From: Salibacter sp031581065
GTDB taxonomy: Bacteria > Bacteroidota > Bacteroidia > Flavobacteriales_G > Salibacteraceae
Assembly (NCBI RefSeq): GCF_031581065.1
Contig: NZ_JAVLBN010000009.1
Span: forward strand, 6,548-70,547
Direction of reading: 5' to 3'
Length of the DNA: 64,000 nucleotides
Shown here: positions 1-8,347 of the stretch, in pieces
How the letters are laid out: each line of letters opens with the position of its first letter
Numbering within the stretch: the first letter of the stretch is position 1
Position numbers and translations under genes: made by a program
Notes under the pieces: generated by a model
Seen by the model: only the letters and a program-made list of their open reading frames with translations
The model's database searches: none
Told to the model about the DNA's origin: nothing

Positions 1-51
1 CGGAAAGCTGAGTTTAGATCACATTATTTACAAAAAGCTGAAATAAAGTAG
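1..51 (+). CDS. C-terminal end of an upstream gene (partial, uncertain)
   Basis: A reading frame open from the first base of the window ends at a TAG at 49-51 and would encode 16 residues ending in LQKAEIK. It is immediately followed by a strong inverted repeat that could end the transcript, which fits the tail of an upstream plus-strand gene. The piece is far too short to identify a family, and an open frame of this length can arise by chance. Confidence 0.3.
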   Translation, partial: RKAEFRSHYLQKAEIK

Positions 52-54
52 AGA

Positions 55-96
55 CAATTGTTTGAGTGCTTTAAATTTGAGGCACTCAAACAATTG
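55..96. repeat. 15-bp perfect inverted repeat before the cls start
   Basis: The arm CAATTGTTTGAGTGC (55-69) is repeated in inverted orientation as GCACTCAAACAATTG (82-96) around a 12-base spacer. In RNA this would be a long hairpin. It lacks a good T tract (only CTTTG follows), so as an intrinsic terminator it is atypical. It ends two bases before the TTG taken as the start of the cardiolipin synthase gene, so it could also hide that start in the mRNA. Confidence 0.85.
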
Positions 97-98
97 CT

Positions 99-1577
99 TT
101 GTTCGAAAACCTTACCGACATATTTGATATTTCCTTTAAAGTGCTCACAGCTATCTATTACGTTGTGAGTATTTTCACGATATTCTTCATTCTGCTCGAC
201 AACAAAAATCCGTCTAAAACGGTGAGTTATATCGTGGCGATTATCGCGTTGCCGTTTGTGGGATTGATCATCTACTTCTTGTTTGGCCGCAATTTCAGAA
301 AAGACAAAATCTTCTCGCGCAAAGAGTTTTTCGATGACAAAAAGATCAAAGAATGGCAACGCAAACACTCCAATGCCTTTTTTGAAAGCGAGTTAATCCA
401 GGAAAAACTACTACCGCAAAGTCAAAAAATTGCCCGTCAACTATTCTTCAACAGCAGGGCAGTTTTGACCACCAACAACAAAGTCGATTTTCTCATCAAT
501 GGAGAACGCAAGTACGAGGCGCTCCTGGAAGACATCAAAAATGCTAAAAACCACATCCACCTCGAATACTACATCATTGAAGATGGAGAACATACGGGTG
601 AGCTGTTTTCGGCTCTGACCGATAAAGTCAAAGAAGGTATTGAAGTGAGAATGCTGTTTGATTCGGTTGGTAGTTCAAGCCTCAAAAGCAGTACGGTAAG
701 AATGTTGAAAAAACAGGGTGTTAAAGTGGAATCTTTCATGCCCGTGTTTTTTCCGCAATTTACGAGTAAAATCAATTACAGAAACCACCGGAAGATTGTG
801 GTAATTGATGGAAAAACCGGCTATGTTGGCGGAATCAATCTCAGCGATCGCTACCTGAACGAGCCTGGCGAAAAGGCAAAAACCTATTGGCGTGATTCAC
901 ACCTGCGAATTGAAGGTGAAGCCGTAGTACAATTGCAGATTCAGTTCATCTTAAACTGGAACTTCGCCTCAAACGAACAACTCACTCACACTGATGATTA
1001 CTTCCCGAAGCAACCACAGCTCGAAACGCCAAAGCTGGTTCAAATTGCAGCCAGCGGTCCCGATAGCGATTGGGAGTCAATCATGTTGGCATTGTTCACC
1101 GCAATCGCCAGCAGTTCAAAATACGTGTATATCCAATCTCCCTATTTTATTCCAAACTCGAGTATGGTCAATGCACTTATTGCTGCAGCCCAGGGCGGTG
1201 TTGATGTTCGGTTGATGATTCCGAGCAGCAGTGATACAAAAGTCACTCAGCTTGCAGGGTTCTCTTACCTGCGCCCACTTCTCGAAGCCGATGTCAAAAT
1301 TTATCTCTACACAAAAGGGTTTCTTCACGCCAAAACTGTTGTGGCTGATGATCAATTTACTTCTGTGGGAACAGCCAATATGGATATTAGGAGTTTTTAC
1401 ACCAATTTTGAAATCAACGCTTTTATCTACGATATTAACACTGCCCAAAAGGCTCGTGAAATCTTTGAGGATGATCTAAAGCACTGTGAAATAATGAATC
1501 CTGAAAGATGGAAAAACAGAAAGCTGATGTATAAAATTTTGGAATCTTTCGCGCGATTATTCTCTCCTTTGCTTTAA
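99..1577 (+). CDS. cls: cardiolipin synthase (phospholipase D superfamily)
   Basis: Bacterial cardiolipin synthases join two phosphatidylglycerol molecules to cardiolipin and glycerol at the inner membrane. The 492-aa product has two hydrophobic segments in the first 65 residues (PLD nuclease N-terminal domain, ending IYFLFGRNF) and two HKD phosphodiesterase motifs, HRKIVVIDG near residue 228 and HAKTVVAD near residue 409, each followed by the usual G-(G/T)-x-N-(L/M)-D element. Length is normal for the family. There is no ATG: the frame opens with TTG at 99, directly behind a strong inverted repeat; GTG at 141 is the alternative but would shorten the first membrane segment. Function is certain at family level; the start is not. 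Confidence 0.9.
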   Translation: MFENLTDIFDISFKVLTAIYYVVSIFTIFFILLDNKNPSKTVSYIVAIIALPFVGLIIYFLFGRNFRKDKIFSRKEFFDDKKIKEWQRKHSNAFFESELIQEKLLPQSQKIARQLFFNSRAVLTTNNKVDFLINGERKYEALLEDIKNAKNHIHLEYYIIEDGEHTGELFSALTDKVKEGIEVRMLFDSVGSSSLKSSTVRMLKKQGVKVESFMPVFFPQFTSKINYRNHRKIVVIDGKTGYVGGINLSDRYLNEPGEKAKTYWRDSHLRIEGEAVVQLQIQFILNWNFASNEQLTHTDDYFPKQPQLETPKLVQIAASGPDSDWESIMLALFTAIASSSKYVYIQSPYFIPNSSMVNALIAAAQGGVDVRLMIPSSSDTKVTQLAGFSYLRPLLEADVKIYLYTKGFLHAKTVVADDQFTSVGTANMDIRSFYTNFEINAFIYDINTAQKAREIFEDDLKHCEIMNPERWKNRKLMYKILESFARLFSPLL

Positions 1578-1607
1578 ATTCGAAGTCTAACCTTTAAATC
1601 TAACAAC

Positions 1608-2429
1608 ATGGAAACTCTATCAGGCTCAAACGATCCACTACAAAACGGCTACCAATTCAAATTCAATCAATACCTCAATCGTGGGTGGGAGTTGTTTAAA
1701 AGTCAGGCTTTGTTGCACATAGGAACACTAGTAGTATTCCTAATCATTTCAGTAATTGCCGGATTTATCCTTGGACTAATCCCTGGTATTGGAAGTATAT
1801 TAGCTAATATATTAAATGCCATTTTATTTGCCGGTTACTTTATTGCGGCTGATAAAATAGCACAAGGAAAGGAGCCTGAATTTAAGGACTTTTTTGGTGG
1901 TTTCAACTTCTTTGGTCCAATGGCACTGTACCAAATAGTTTACATGCTCATCATGTTCCTGGCCCTATTACTTCCTATTATTTATTTGTTGTGGGTAGTT
2001 ATTCCATTTGAAGAAATCATTCAACTCGCACAATATGAAGATGAATTGAAAGCATTTTTAACAGACTATTTTAAAGGTGGTGAATTTGCAGAAAATCTTA
2101 CCAGCATTATCATTCCTGTAATACTAATCTTGATAATATCCATTTACGTAGGTCTCATTTACACCATTACAGCTCCGTTAATTGTATTGAAAAAATACAG
2201 TTTTTGGCAAGCTATGGAAACGAGCCGTAAAGTAGTTAACAAAAAGTTTTTCAGCTTTTTCTTATTTCTAATTTTACTTGGATTGATCAACTTTGCCGGT
2301 GTTATACTCCTGGGAATTGGACTATTAGTTACTGTGCCATTCAGTATTTTAGCAATTTACGCCATTTATGAAGATTTATATGGAGGCGAATCAAATCCGG
2401 CAGACGAACTAGATGTGCATGTTCAATAA
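1608..2429 (+). CDS. polytopic membrane protein, function unknown
   Basis: The 273-aa protein has a soluble N-terminal stretch of about 35 residues followed by five or six hydrophobic segments (for example residues 38-75, 105-135, 165-190 and 210-250). The overall pattern, with long helices containing Gly-rich turns (GLIPGIGSILANIL) and a central charged loop, resembles DUF975/DUF4013-like and YciC-like integral membrane proteins, but I cannot assign a family firmly. The ATG lies 31 bases after cls and the 3' end overlaps the start of the CoA-transferase gene, so all three genes are probably co-transcribed. Confidence 0.7.
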   Translation: METLSGSNDPLQNGYQFKFNQYLNRGWELFKSQALLHIGTLVVFLIISVIAGFILGLIPGIGSILANILNAILFAGYFIAADKIAQGKEPEFKDFFGGFNFFGPMALYQIVYMLIMFLALLLPIIYLLWVVIPFEEIIQLAQYEDELKAFLTDYFKGGEFAENLTSIIIPVILILIISIYVGLIYTITAPLIVLKKYSFWQAMETSRKVVNKKFFSFFLFLILLGLINFAGVILLGIGLLVTVPFSILAIYAIYEDLYGGESNPADELDVHVQ

Positions 2430-3477
2430 CCTTACTGTCATAGAATTAGCAAGTGTGCTCGCAGGACCATCTGTGGGCACTTTTTTTGCCGAGTTGGGAG
2501 CTCGTGTCATCAAAGTGGAAAACGCGACTACAGGTGGCGACATGACGCGTCACTGGTTTTCACGGTCAGAGCCGAACTCCGGAACATCAGCTTACTTCTC
2601 GAGCGTCAACTACCAAAAAGAATACCTGCAACGCGACCTCAACCAGGAAGAACACCAGGATGAAGTTCACGAGCTGATTAAAGATGCTGATATCGTCCTC
2701 TCAAACTTCAAGGAGAGCACGGCTAAAAAATTCAGAGTGGATTTTGAGTCGCTGAAGAAAGTCAATCCGAATGTTATTTTAGGTGCCATTACAGGCTTCC
2801 CCCACACCTCTCGCCCGGCTTTTGATGTTGTACTGCAAGCTGAAACAGGCTTTTTGAGTATGACCGGATCTGATCGTGAGCACCTTGCAAAAATGCCGGT
2901 CGCAATGGTTGATGTGTTAGCCGCTCATCAACTCAAAGAAGGATTACTGATTGCATTATTGAAACGACAATCAGAACCGAAAGCTTATCAGGTAAATGTC
3001 ACACTCTACGAGGCTGCTCTGGCTTCGCTCATCAACCAGGGAAGCAATTATTTGATGACGGGCGTTTCACCGGAACCGATTGGCACTAAACATCCTAACA
3101 TCGCTCCTTACGGGGATATTTTCACAACATCAGATGAACGAAAAATCGTGCTCGCTGTGGGTACTCAAAATCAATTTGCTCAGCTCTGTGACTATTTGAA
3201 ATTGACAGAACTGACAACAGATGAACGTTTCAGTGAAAATGCTGCGCGTGTCAAAAACAGAAAAGCGCTCATCGATATATTGACAAATGCGATTAGTCAA
3301 ATTGACAGGGAAATATTGATGAAAGAGCTTTTAGCTCGCGGTATCCCGGCCGGAGCTGTAAAAACACTCGAAGAGGTTTTTGCCGATGAGCAGGCTCAAA
3401 AGCTGGTTATGACCGAAAAGATTGACGGGACAGAAACCAAGCGCGTAAAAGGAAATATTTTTAGTGTATCGTCTTGA
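2419..3477 (+). CDS. CaiB/BaiF family (family III) CoA-transferase
   Basis: Family III CoA-transferases move CoA between carboxylic acids. The N-terminus VIELASVLAGPSVGTFFAELGARVIKVE is the typical opening of this family, and MVDVLAAH holds the conserved aspartate that forms the acyl anhydride intermediate. The length (352 aa) is near normal. ATGs at 2413 and 2419 are both possible; the second gives MFNNLTVIELA and overlaps the preceding gene by 11 bases, suggesting translational coupling. No substrate can be read from the neighbours; alpha-methylacyl-CoA racemase is an alternative activity within the same fold. Confidence 0.88.
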   Translation: MFNNLTVIELASVLAGPSVGTFFAELGARVIKVENATTGGDMTRHWFSRSEPNSGTSAYFSSVNYQKEYLQRDLNQEEHQDEVHELIKDADIVLSNFKESTAKKFRVDFESLKKVNPNVILGAITGFPHTSRPAFDVVLQAETGFLSMTGSDREHLAKMPVAMVDVLAAHQLKEGLLIALLKRQSEPKAYQVNVTLYEAALASLINQGSNYLMTGVSPEPIGTKHPNIAPYGDIFTTSDERKIVLAVGTQNQFAQLCDYLKLTELTTDERFSENAARVKNRKALIDILTNAISQIDREILMKELLARGIPAGAVKTLEEVFADEQAQKLVMTEKIDGTETKRVKGNIFSVSS

Positions 3478-4015
3478 GCTGGCGGTTGAGAAATACTGTC
3501 AATTGGCGAGCATCTTTTTCTTCGAGATGCATTCCAAAACTCACTTTCCCGCCAAGGTAATCGAACTCAATTTGCTCGTTACCTACTGTCCAAAATGTTT
3601 TGTTATAAGCGGCTGCAAATGATTTTTTAGACGGCTCAAACAACCTGAATCCTTTGATATTTTTGCGCAGGTAGTTCTTGATTTTTCCGCGCTTGAAGAG
3701 TGAACGCTTATACAACAGTTTCTCTTTATTGATTTTGATAAGCTCATAACCGAACTTTTTGAAGAGGTAACCGTGAAGGGCTTTGTACTCAAAATAGCCC
3801 CAAAACGAAAGATAAACAATGAAAAAGATGTAGGCATCGCGCTCGAGTCCGGCATTGAAAAGGTAGAATGTTACATAAATTCCCAGGCTCGTCCACAGTA
3901 CTAACCAGCCTAGTAAAGCCATTTCCTGCCACCCTTCGAGCGGATTGATAATTTTGATCAGCACTTCATCATCCTGCTTGCTGATTGATATGTTGTCTCC
4001 TATTTCTTTTTTCAT
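3461..4015 (-). CDS. membrane protein with PH-like domain, unknown function
   Basis: A 184-aa protein with two adjacent transmembrane segments (about residues 31-52 and 60-75) flanked by charged, beta-rich segments, an arrangement seen in bacterial PH-like (bPH2) or YcxB-like membrane proteins. It converges on the CoA-transferase gene with a 17-base tail-to-tail overlap. I recognise no catalytic motif. Confidence that the gene is real is good because of the long frame with membrane topology and an ATG start; the family call is tentative. Confidence 0.65.
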   Translation of the reverse strand: MKKEIGDNISISKQDDEVLIKIINPLEGWQEMALLGWLVLWTSLGIYVTFYLFNAGLERDAYIFFIVYLSFWGYFEYKALHGYLFKKFGYELIKINKEKLLYKRSLFKRGKIKNYLRKNIKGFRLFEPSKKSFAAAYNKTFWTVGNEQIEFDYLGGKVSFGMHLEEKDARQLTVFLNRQLKTIH

Positions 4016-4125
4016 GGCACGCTACAAAAGAACAAATTTTTGGTATTGTTCTTGTTTAAACAATGACACATTTTAAGAGTTCAATAATTTTATAAACTTT
4101 GAGGCACTAAAAACGAAAGGAAAAT

Positions 4126-4896
4126 ATGAAACGAAGAGTGATGAAATTATCGATTTTGACCATTGGATTGGCTCTATTTACAGGAACTGCTTTTGCACAG
4201 GTTGCTGGGGGAAGTATGACGAAATTATTCGACCTATATGTAATGGGTGATTACGAAAAATGCTACGACAAAGCGATCAAGGCCACCGATGATGACGATA
4301 CAAAATACGAATCTGAACCGTACCTGTACGCTGCTCTATCGCTGAAAAAGATTCAGGAAGACCCTGAGTTGAGACAGTATTACGAAGACGCTACAAAAGA
4401 TGCGATCAAACTCGCTGCCAAGTTTACAAAGCGTGACATCCGCAAAGGAGAAAAAGACGAGGAAACGCTTTTTGAAGAAAATAAAGAAACAGTTTGGATG
4501 TTTCAACGCATGGCGATCAATGAGGCAAAGAGTTTTTACGTTCAACAAGACTGGAGAAAAGCTTCTTATTACTTGAAGTACGGTTTGAGAATAGATCCTA
4601 GCGATCCGGCTGTTGAGCTTTTTAAAGCTGTTGCAGATTACAAGTCTCGTAACCGCTACAACGGTGACAAACACTCTGAGAGTGCCATCAAGAAATTCAA
4701 AGAGCTCGCTCAAGAAGGTGGTTATGAACCAACAGAATACAATGTAACTGCTTTTGAAGATGGTTTCATCGAATATGTTGAATACCTCAAAGAAGAAGAC
4801 GAGCTGGAAAAAGCGAGAGAAGCTGCTTCACTCGCTCGCAAGTTAGCTCCTGATAACTCAAAATTTGAGCGATTAGAGTCAAACCTCAATGGTTAA
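4126..4896 (+). CDS. exported TPR-like protein
   Basis: The 256-aa product starts with a Sec signal peptide (MKRRVMKLSILTIGLALF, cleavage near AFAQ). The remainder is alpha-helical with TPR-like features: YEKCYDKAIKA..., WRKASYYLKYGLRIDPSDPAVELF and LEKAREAASLARKLAPDNSKFERL. Such periplasmic TPR proteins are scaffolds for protein contacts. A purine-rich AAAGGAAAAT precedes the ATG; the second ATG at 4141 would also leave a signal peptide. The specific partner is unknown. Confidence 0.75.
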   Translation: MKRRVMKLSILTIGLALFTGTAFAQVAGGSMTKLFDLYVMGDYEKCYDKAIKATDDDDTKYESEPYLYAALSLKKIQEDPELRQYYEDATKDAIKLAAKFTKRDIRKGEKDEETLFEENKETVWMFQRMAINEAKSFYVQQDWRKASYYLKYGLRIDPSDPAVELFKAVADYKSRNRYNGDKHSESAIKKFKELAQEGGYEPTEYNVTAFEDGFIEYVEYLKEEDELEKAREAASLARKLAPDNSKFERLESNLNG

Positions 4897-4917
4897 TTCT
4901 AAATAAACAGAGTACTT

Positions 4918-5060
4918 AAGGAGGTGTATCAAAACCGAAAAATGTAAGATTTTTCGGTATTAAAAAAGCTACTTATGAAATTGGATTAGTTGAAAAGACT
5001 GGATTAATATCTTACAATCACCGATTTTTTATCTCATAGGCGCTTTTTGATACACCCCTT
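4918..5060. repeat. small element bounded by 16-17 bp inverted repeats (MITE-like or structured RNA)
   Basis: The left end (4918-4934, AAGGAGGTGTATCAAAA) and right end (5045-5060, TTTTGATACACCCCTT) are inverted copies differing by one inserted base. Inside the left part is a second perfect hairpin: ACCGAAAAAT (4934-4943), 5-base loop, ATTTTTCGGT (4949-4958). The element has no open frame and fills the whole space between the TPR gene and the convergent DUF4301 gene; its right end touches the stop codon at 5063. It may be a miniature inverted-repeat element or an elaborate bidirectional terminator. I saw no second copy in this window. Confidence 0.6.
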
Positions 5061-5062
5061 TT

Positions 5063-6550
5063 TTATGCCTGATGTGCCGGTTTAATCAGATCCAAAACCG
5101 TTTTCACCGGGCTAAATGTTTCGAGTGGTACCTGAACGAATACAGTATTCCAGTAAGCCATGCTCCCATTCCACAACCCAGGATGTTCTAATGCTAAAAT
5201 AGACTGACCGTTGTAACTTTTTTCTGATACGAATGACCAGTCGCGCTCGATGAAATCATTCAAATCAAACGATTCACCTTTGTAATTCTTGAGAGAACAC
5301 ACGATATCAACCGGATTGAAATGTGTTGATTGATCTACCGCCTTTTCCTGATCAGGATCTGTGAAGTCGATTTGTGCTTTTTCAACAATTTGAAGCGAAA
5401 CTTTTCCATTTTGCTTCACCCAAAAAGGTCCGCCACCCGGTTCGCCTTCATTTTTCACCATTCCGCAAACCCGTAATGGACGATTGAGCAATTTGTGCAA
5501 TTCATTTTCATCAATATTATCTGAAACATCGAGGTTCAGTTGCTCCCTGGCAAAATCGATAATCTCGCTTTTCAAGTTGACATCAACGCCTTCATCCAGC
5601 GAGCGCAAATAAGCATGAGATGCTTTTCTTAGCTCCATCAACTTTCCGCCCAATATTTTCTTGTGTTCTGAAGCTCTTTTTTGAATGCTTTCAACCTGAA
5701 CATTATCGATGTTCTTGATGAATATAATATCATCGTTCAAATCCTGGAGATTGGGCAATAATGCACCGTGTCCACCGGGTCTGAACAAGAGCTTTCCCCT
5801 GTTCGTTTTCACAGGTCTAAACTCTTTATCCACCGCAATTGTATCGGTATTTCTATGTTGAAATGACCACGAAATACGGTAGCGAACACCATATCGCTTT
5901 TCGTATTTGTCAATAACAGCGTTGAGATAGGTTCTGAAACGCGTTTCGTGTGCTTCAGAGATCGTGAAATGAATATGGCAGGATCCGTCATCATTTACTG
6001 CGTATGAAGCCGCCTCAGCTAATTGCTCATCAACTGCTTTTCTAATTTCATCAGCGTAGAGGTGAAAATCGATCAACGCTTTTGGTGTTGCTCCGTAGCC
6101 AATTCCCTGATTATCGAGCAAAACCTCCACAATAGTTTTTAAATTTTCACGGTCAGATCCTTTGAGCTCAATACCGTGTAGCTGGAGGTAATCCTCAACT
6201 GGCTTGCTGAAAGCGAATTTTTCAAAATTTTCAGCAAATTTTTCTATTTCAGGAGTAACTTCTTCGTTTTCCAGGTAATTGAACAACAATTTAAACATGC
6301 GGCTCGCAGCTCCTGATGCAGGAACAAACTTGCCAACTTTTAGCGTTTCAAGTGCTTCCTCATAAAGAGACTTGTAATAGTTAGCTGATTCATCACCTAT
6401 CATAAGGATACCATCAGCAATTACAGCCGGACGCTGTATATCTAGTTTTTGCGTACCTTTTTGAAAATAAACGAGTTGCTGTTCAACCTCATCGATATTC
6501 ATATCATATTTATTCAGCTCTTTAATGAACTGTTCAGTTATTTCAATCAT
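5063..6550 (-). CDS. DUF4301 family protein
   Basis: A 495-aa cytosolic protein I recognise as the DUF4301 family common in Bacteroidota. Near residue 92 it carries KFVPASGAASRMFK, which resembles the nucleotide-binding G-x-G-T-R loop of sugar-phosphate nucleotidyltransferases, and later FRPGGHGALLPNL and VCGMVKNEGEPGGGPFWV, conserved-looking loops. The length is full. There are no membrane segments. It lies alone between a hairpin element and a regulator operon on the same strand. A nucleotidyltransferase-like activity is an inference from the N-terminal loop only. Confidence 0.8.
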   Translation of the reverse strand: MIEITEQFIKELNKYDMNIDEVEQQLVYFQKGTQKLDIQRPAVIADGILMIGDESANYYKSLYEEALETLKVGKFVPASGAASRMFKLLFNYLENEEVTPEIEKFAENFEKFAFSKPVEDYLQLHGIELKGSDRENLKTIVEVLLDNQGIGYGATPKALIDFHLYADEIRKAVDEQLAEAASYAVNDDGSCHIHFTISEAHETRFRTYLNAVIDKYEKRYGVRYRISWSFQHRNTDTIAVDKEFRPVKTNRGKLLFRPGGHGALLPNLQDLNDDIIFIKNIDNVQVESIQKRASEHKKILGGKLMELRKASHAYLRSLDEGVDVNLKSEIIDFAREQLNLDVSDNIDENELHKLLNRPLRVCGMVKNEGEPGGGPFWVKQNGKVSLQIVEKAQIDFTDPDQEKAVDQSTHFNPVDIVCSLKNYKGESFDLNDFIERDWSFVSEKSYNGQSILALEHPGLWNGSMAYWNTVFVQVPLETFSPVKTVLDLIKPAHQA

Positions 6551-6638
6551 GAGCGATTAAATGAAATAGGGTTAATCAAAAGAAAAAATGGTCGTTTGTT
6601 GCTGCCAAAATAATAAAATAATGACAACCTGTGAAGCC

Positions 6639-7019
6639 TTACTCAAACTCTAAGTTAGGAAGAAAGCCAGACTTTCTGCTCTGCTTGCGTTCGCGCCTGT
6701 AAGCGATCGACAGTTTGTAAATTGCTAATCCCCACGAGCCACTGTAAAAAACGACTTTAAAAAGTGTGGAATTATTCATGCTGTAAAAGAGCGATAAACC
6801 TACAATCGCGAACAAAACAACTCCAATGATATAGTAGTTGATGAGAATATTCATCGGGTAATAATATTCGTGTTTACGAATGTGATAATACGCTCCTCCC
6901 AATTGAACAACTCCCAACACAGACATCGTCAACCAAAAATAATCTATACTGGAATAGATGAGAATGAACAATGAAACCAACATCACTAACGCCTCTATCA
7001 ATGTTTGCCTGTACTTCAT
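6639..7019 (-). CDS. small membrane protein downstream of GbsR-like regulator
   Basis: A 126-aa protein with four predicted membrane helices (about residues 7-25, 30-46, 58-78 and 88-108) and a basic C-terminal tail (RRERKQSRKSG). Its ATG overlaps the stop codon of the regulator gene (ATGA), so the two are translated together and the membrane protein is a likely functional partner or target. I do not recognise the family. Confidence 0.7.
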   Translation of the reverse strand: MKYRQTLIEALVMLVSLFILIYSSIDYFWLTMSVLGVVQLGGAYYHIRKHEYYYPMNILINYYIIGVVLFAIVGLSLFYSMNNSTLFKVVFYSGSWGLAIYKLSIAYRRERKQSRKSGFLPNLEFE

Positions 7020-7528
7020 GATTTCCTCCTGTTAAATAATTTCCTGATACCGTTTAGGAACCAGTTTTGCTCGCTTTTGCTCAATGTTTCAAGCAAACTA
7101 TCAGCTAGCTCTGTGTACTGCAATAACTCGCCTGTTACCTTTTTGAATTCTTTTTGCTCCTCGTTTTCTTTTTCTACATGTTGTGATTCCTGTAATAAAG
7201 TAATTACAGGATCTATTTCGCGTTTTCTCCTCTCAGCAGTGACAATTGAAATCACTTTCCAAATCTCTTTTTCAGCAACGAAGAACTCTTTCCGTTCTCC
7301 TTCTTTGTGGATTTTTGAAACCAACCCCCAATCGAGCAAATTGCGGACATTCATATTGACATTTCCACGCGAAATGTGGAGCTCATCCATGATATCGTCA
7401 GTGCATAACGGTTCAGGAGCGATGAGCAGTAATGCGTGAATTTGAGCCATCGCTTTGTTGATTCCCCATTTTGACCCAAATGTTCCCCACGTTTGTAGGA
7501 ACTCTTTCTTCTTACCTTCAAAATCCAT
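7016..7528 (-). CDS. GbsR/MarR-type transcriptional regulator
   Basis: The 170-aa protein begins FLQTWGTFGSKWGINKAMAQIHALLLIAPEPL, followed by the winged-helix recognition region DDIMDELHISRGNVNMNVRNLLDWGLVSKI. This is the pattern of the GbsR group within the MarR superfamily, whose founding member controls glycine betaine synthesis in Bacillus. It is the first gene of a two-gene operon with the membrane protein at 6639. The ligand and regulon are not visible here; osmotic control is only family-level knowledge. Confidence 0.85.
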   Translation of the reverse strand: MDFEGKKKEFLQTWGTFGSKWGINKAMAQIHALLLIAPEPLCTDDIMDELHISRGNVNMNVRNLLDWGLVSKIHKEGERKEFFVAEKEIWKVISIVTAERRKREIDPVITLLQESQHVEKENEEQKEFKKVTGELLQYTELADSLLETLSKSEQNWFLNGIRKLFNRRKS

Positions 7529-7573
7529 GCATCAAAGATACAATATTTTTCGAAGTTTCAAAAGTTTCTGAAA

Positions 7574-8347
7574 CTATTGAGAAACGAAGCGAAATGTAAT
7601 GCTCCCCTTTTGAGCCTCAGGAGCTTGTTGTGAATTATTGAATTGGGTGTTGTAAGCAGCCTGTATAGCCTGTTTTTGCAAACAGCCGTCTTGAGATTTT
7701 GAAGACTGCTTATCAATTTTTGCTGCGAGCACTTTCCCCGATCGGTTGACTACTATGTTCACTGTAACTTCTCCTCCAAACTCGCACATGTAAACCGGAA
7801 CATCCATATATGTATCGTAACGGTTTTCGAGCTTGTAAGAAATATTCGTATTTCCCTTGACAGCACCTTCTGATACGGCTTCCTTTTCTGTTACTTCTTC
7901 TAATTGAGGTTGTTTTTTGCTGTTGATCAATGCCTCAGCATCTTCTTTTGTGTATCCATAACCGGCATCTCGTTGCTCTTGTATGACTTCCTGTTCAAGT
8001 TTTTTGAGTCTTTCGTTGATCTCTTTCTCTACATCACTTTTAGACTCATTTGAAACATTCTCTTCAATTTTATTGTAATCGGCTTTGTCAAGCATCTTGG
8101 GAGCGCTCTTATTTACGGCTTTGTTCGATGATGGATCTGACTGTTCAGTCTCTGTCAGTTCTTGCTCCTCAGGTTTTTGTTCCTGTTCTACTACTTCAGG
8201 TTCTGAAAATTGCATGGTAATCGTGGTGTCTTTTGTTTCGGCATCTTTTAGAGTCGCGATGTCGAATATCACAAATGCCAAAATGTGCACTAAAGCAGTA
8301 AGTGCTATAGCTGTACGGTGTTTTACTATGTAATTTTTAAAACTCAT
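7574..8347 (-). CDS. TonB-like energy transducer protein
   Basis: The 257-aa protein has one N-terminal membrane helix (residues 13-31), a long acidic, Glu/Gln-rich periplasmic spacer with a coiled-coil part (residues 90-140), and a C-terminal domain ending in GGEVTVNIVVNRSGKVLAAKI and QKGSITFRFV, matching the TonB/TolA C-terminal fold. Proteins of this kind relay proton-motive force to outer membrane receptors; in Bacteroidota many stand-alone TonB variants exist. Its start codon overlaps the stop of the WG-repeat gene by four bases. The Pro-rich spacer of classical TonB is replaced by Glu/Gln-rich sequence. Confidence 0.75.
   Translation of the reverse strand: MSFKNYIVKHRTAIALTALVHILAFVIFDIATLKDAETKDTTITMQFSEPEVVEQEQKPEEQELTETEQSDPSSNKAVNKSAPKMLDKADYNKIEENVSNESKSDVEKEINERLKKLEQEVIQEQRDAGYGYTKEDAEALINSKKQPQLEEVTEKEAVSEGAVKGNTNISYKLENRYDTYMDVPVYMCEFGGEVTVNIVVNRSGKVLAAKIDKQSSKSQDGCLQKQAIQAAYNTQFNNSQQAPEAQKGSITFRFVSQ

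Noticed and set aside
2851..2878. GGATCTGATCG near 2867, a near copy of the dispersed 10-mer
   Set aside because: It differs in the invariant GACC core, so it was not counted.
4934..4958. Inner hairpin considered as the intrinsic terminator of the TPR gene
   Set aside because: The stem is AT-rich and is followed by CGGTATTAAAA with no T tract, so it is kept only as part of the larger element.
7005..7439. 144-codon plus-strand open frame
   Set aside because: It lies antisense to the GbsR-like regulator gene, has a Ser/Phe-rich composition typical of antisense translation, and no family features.
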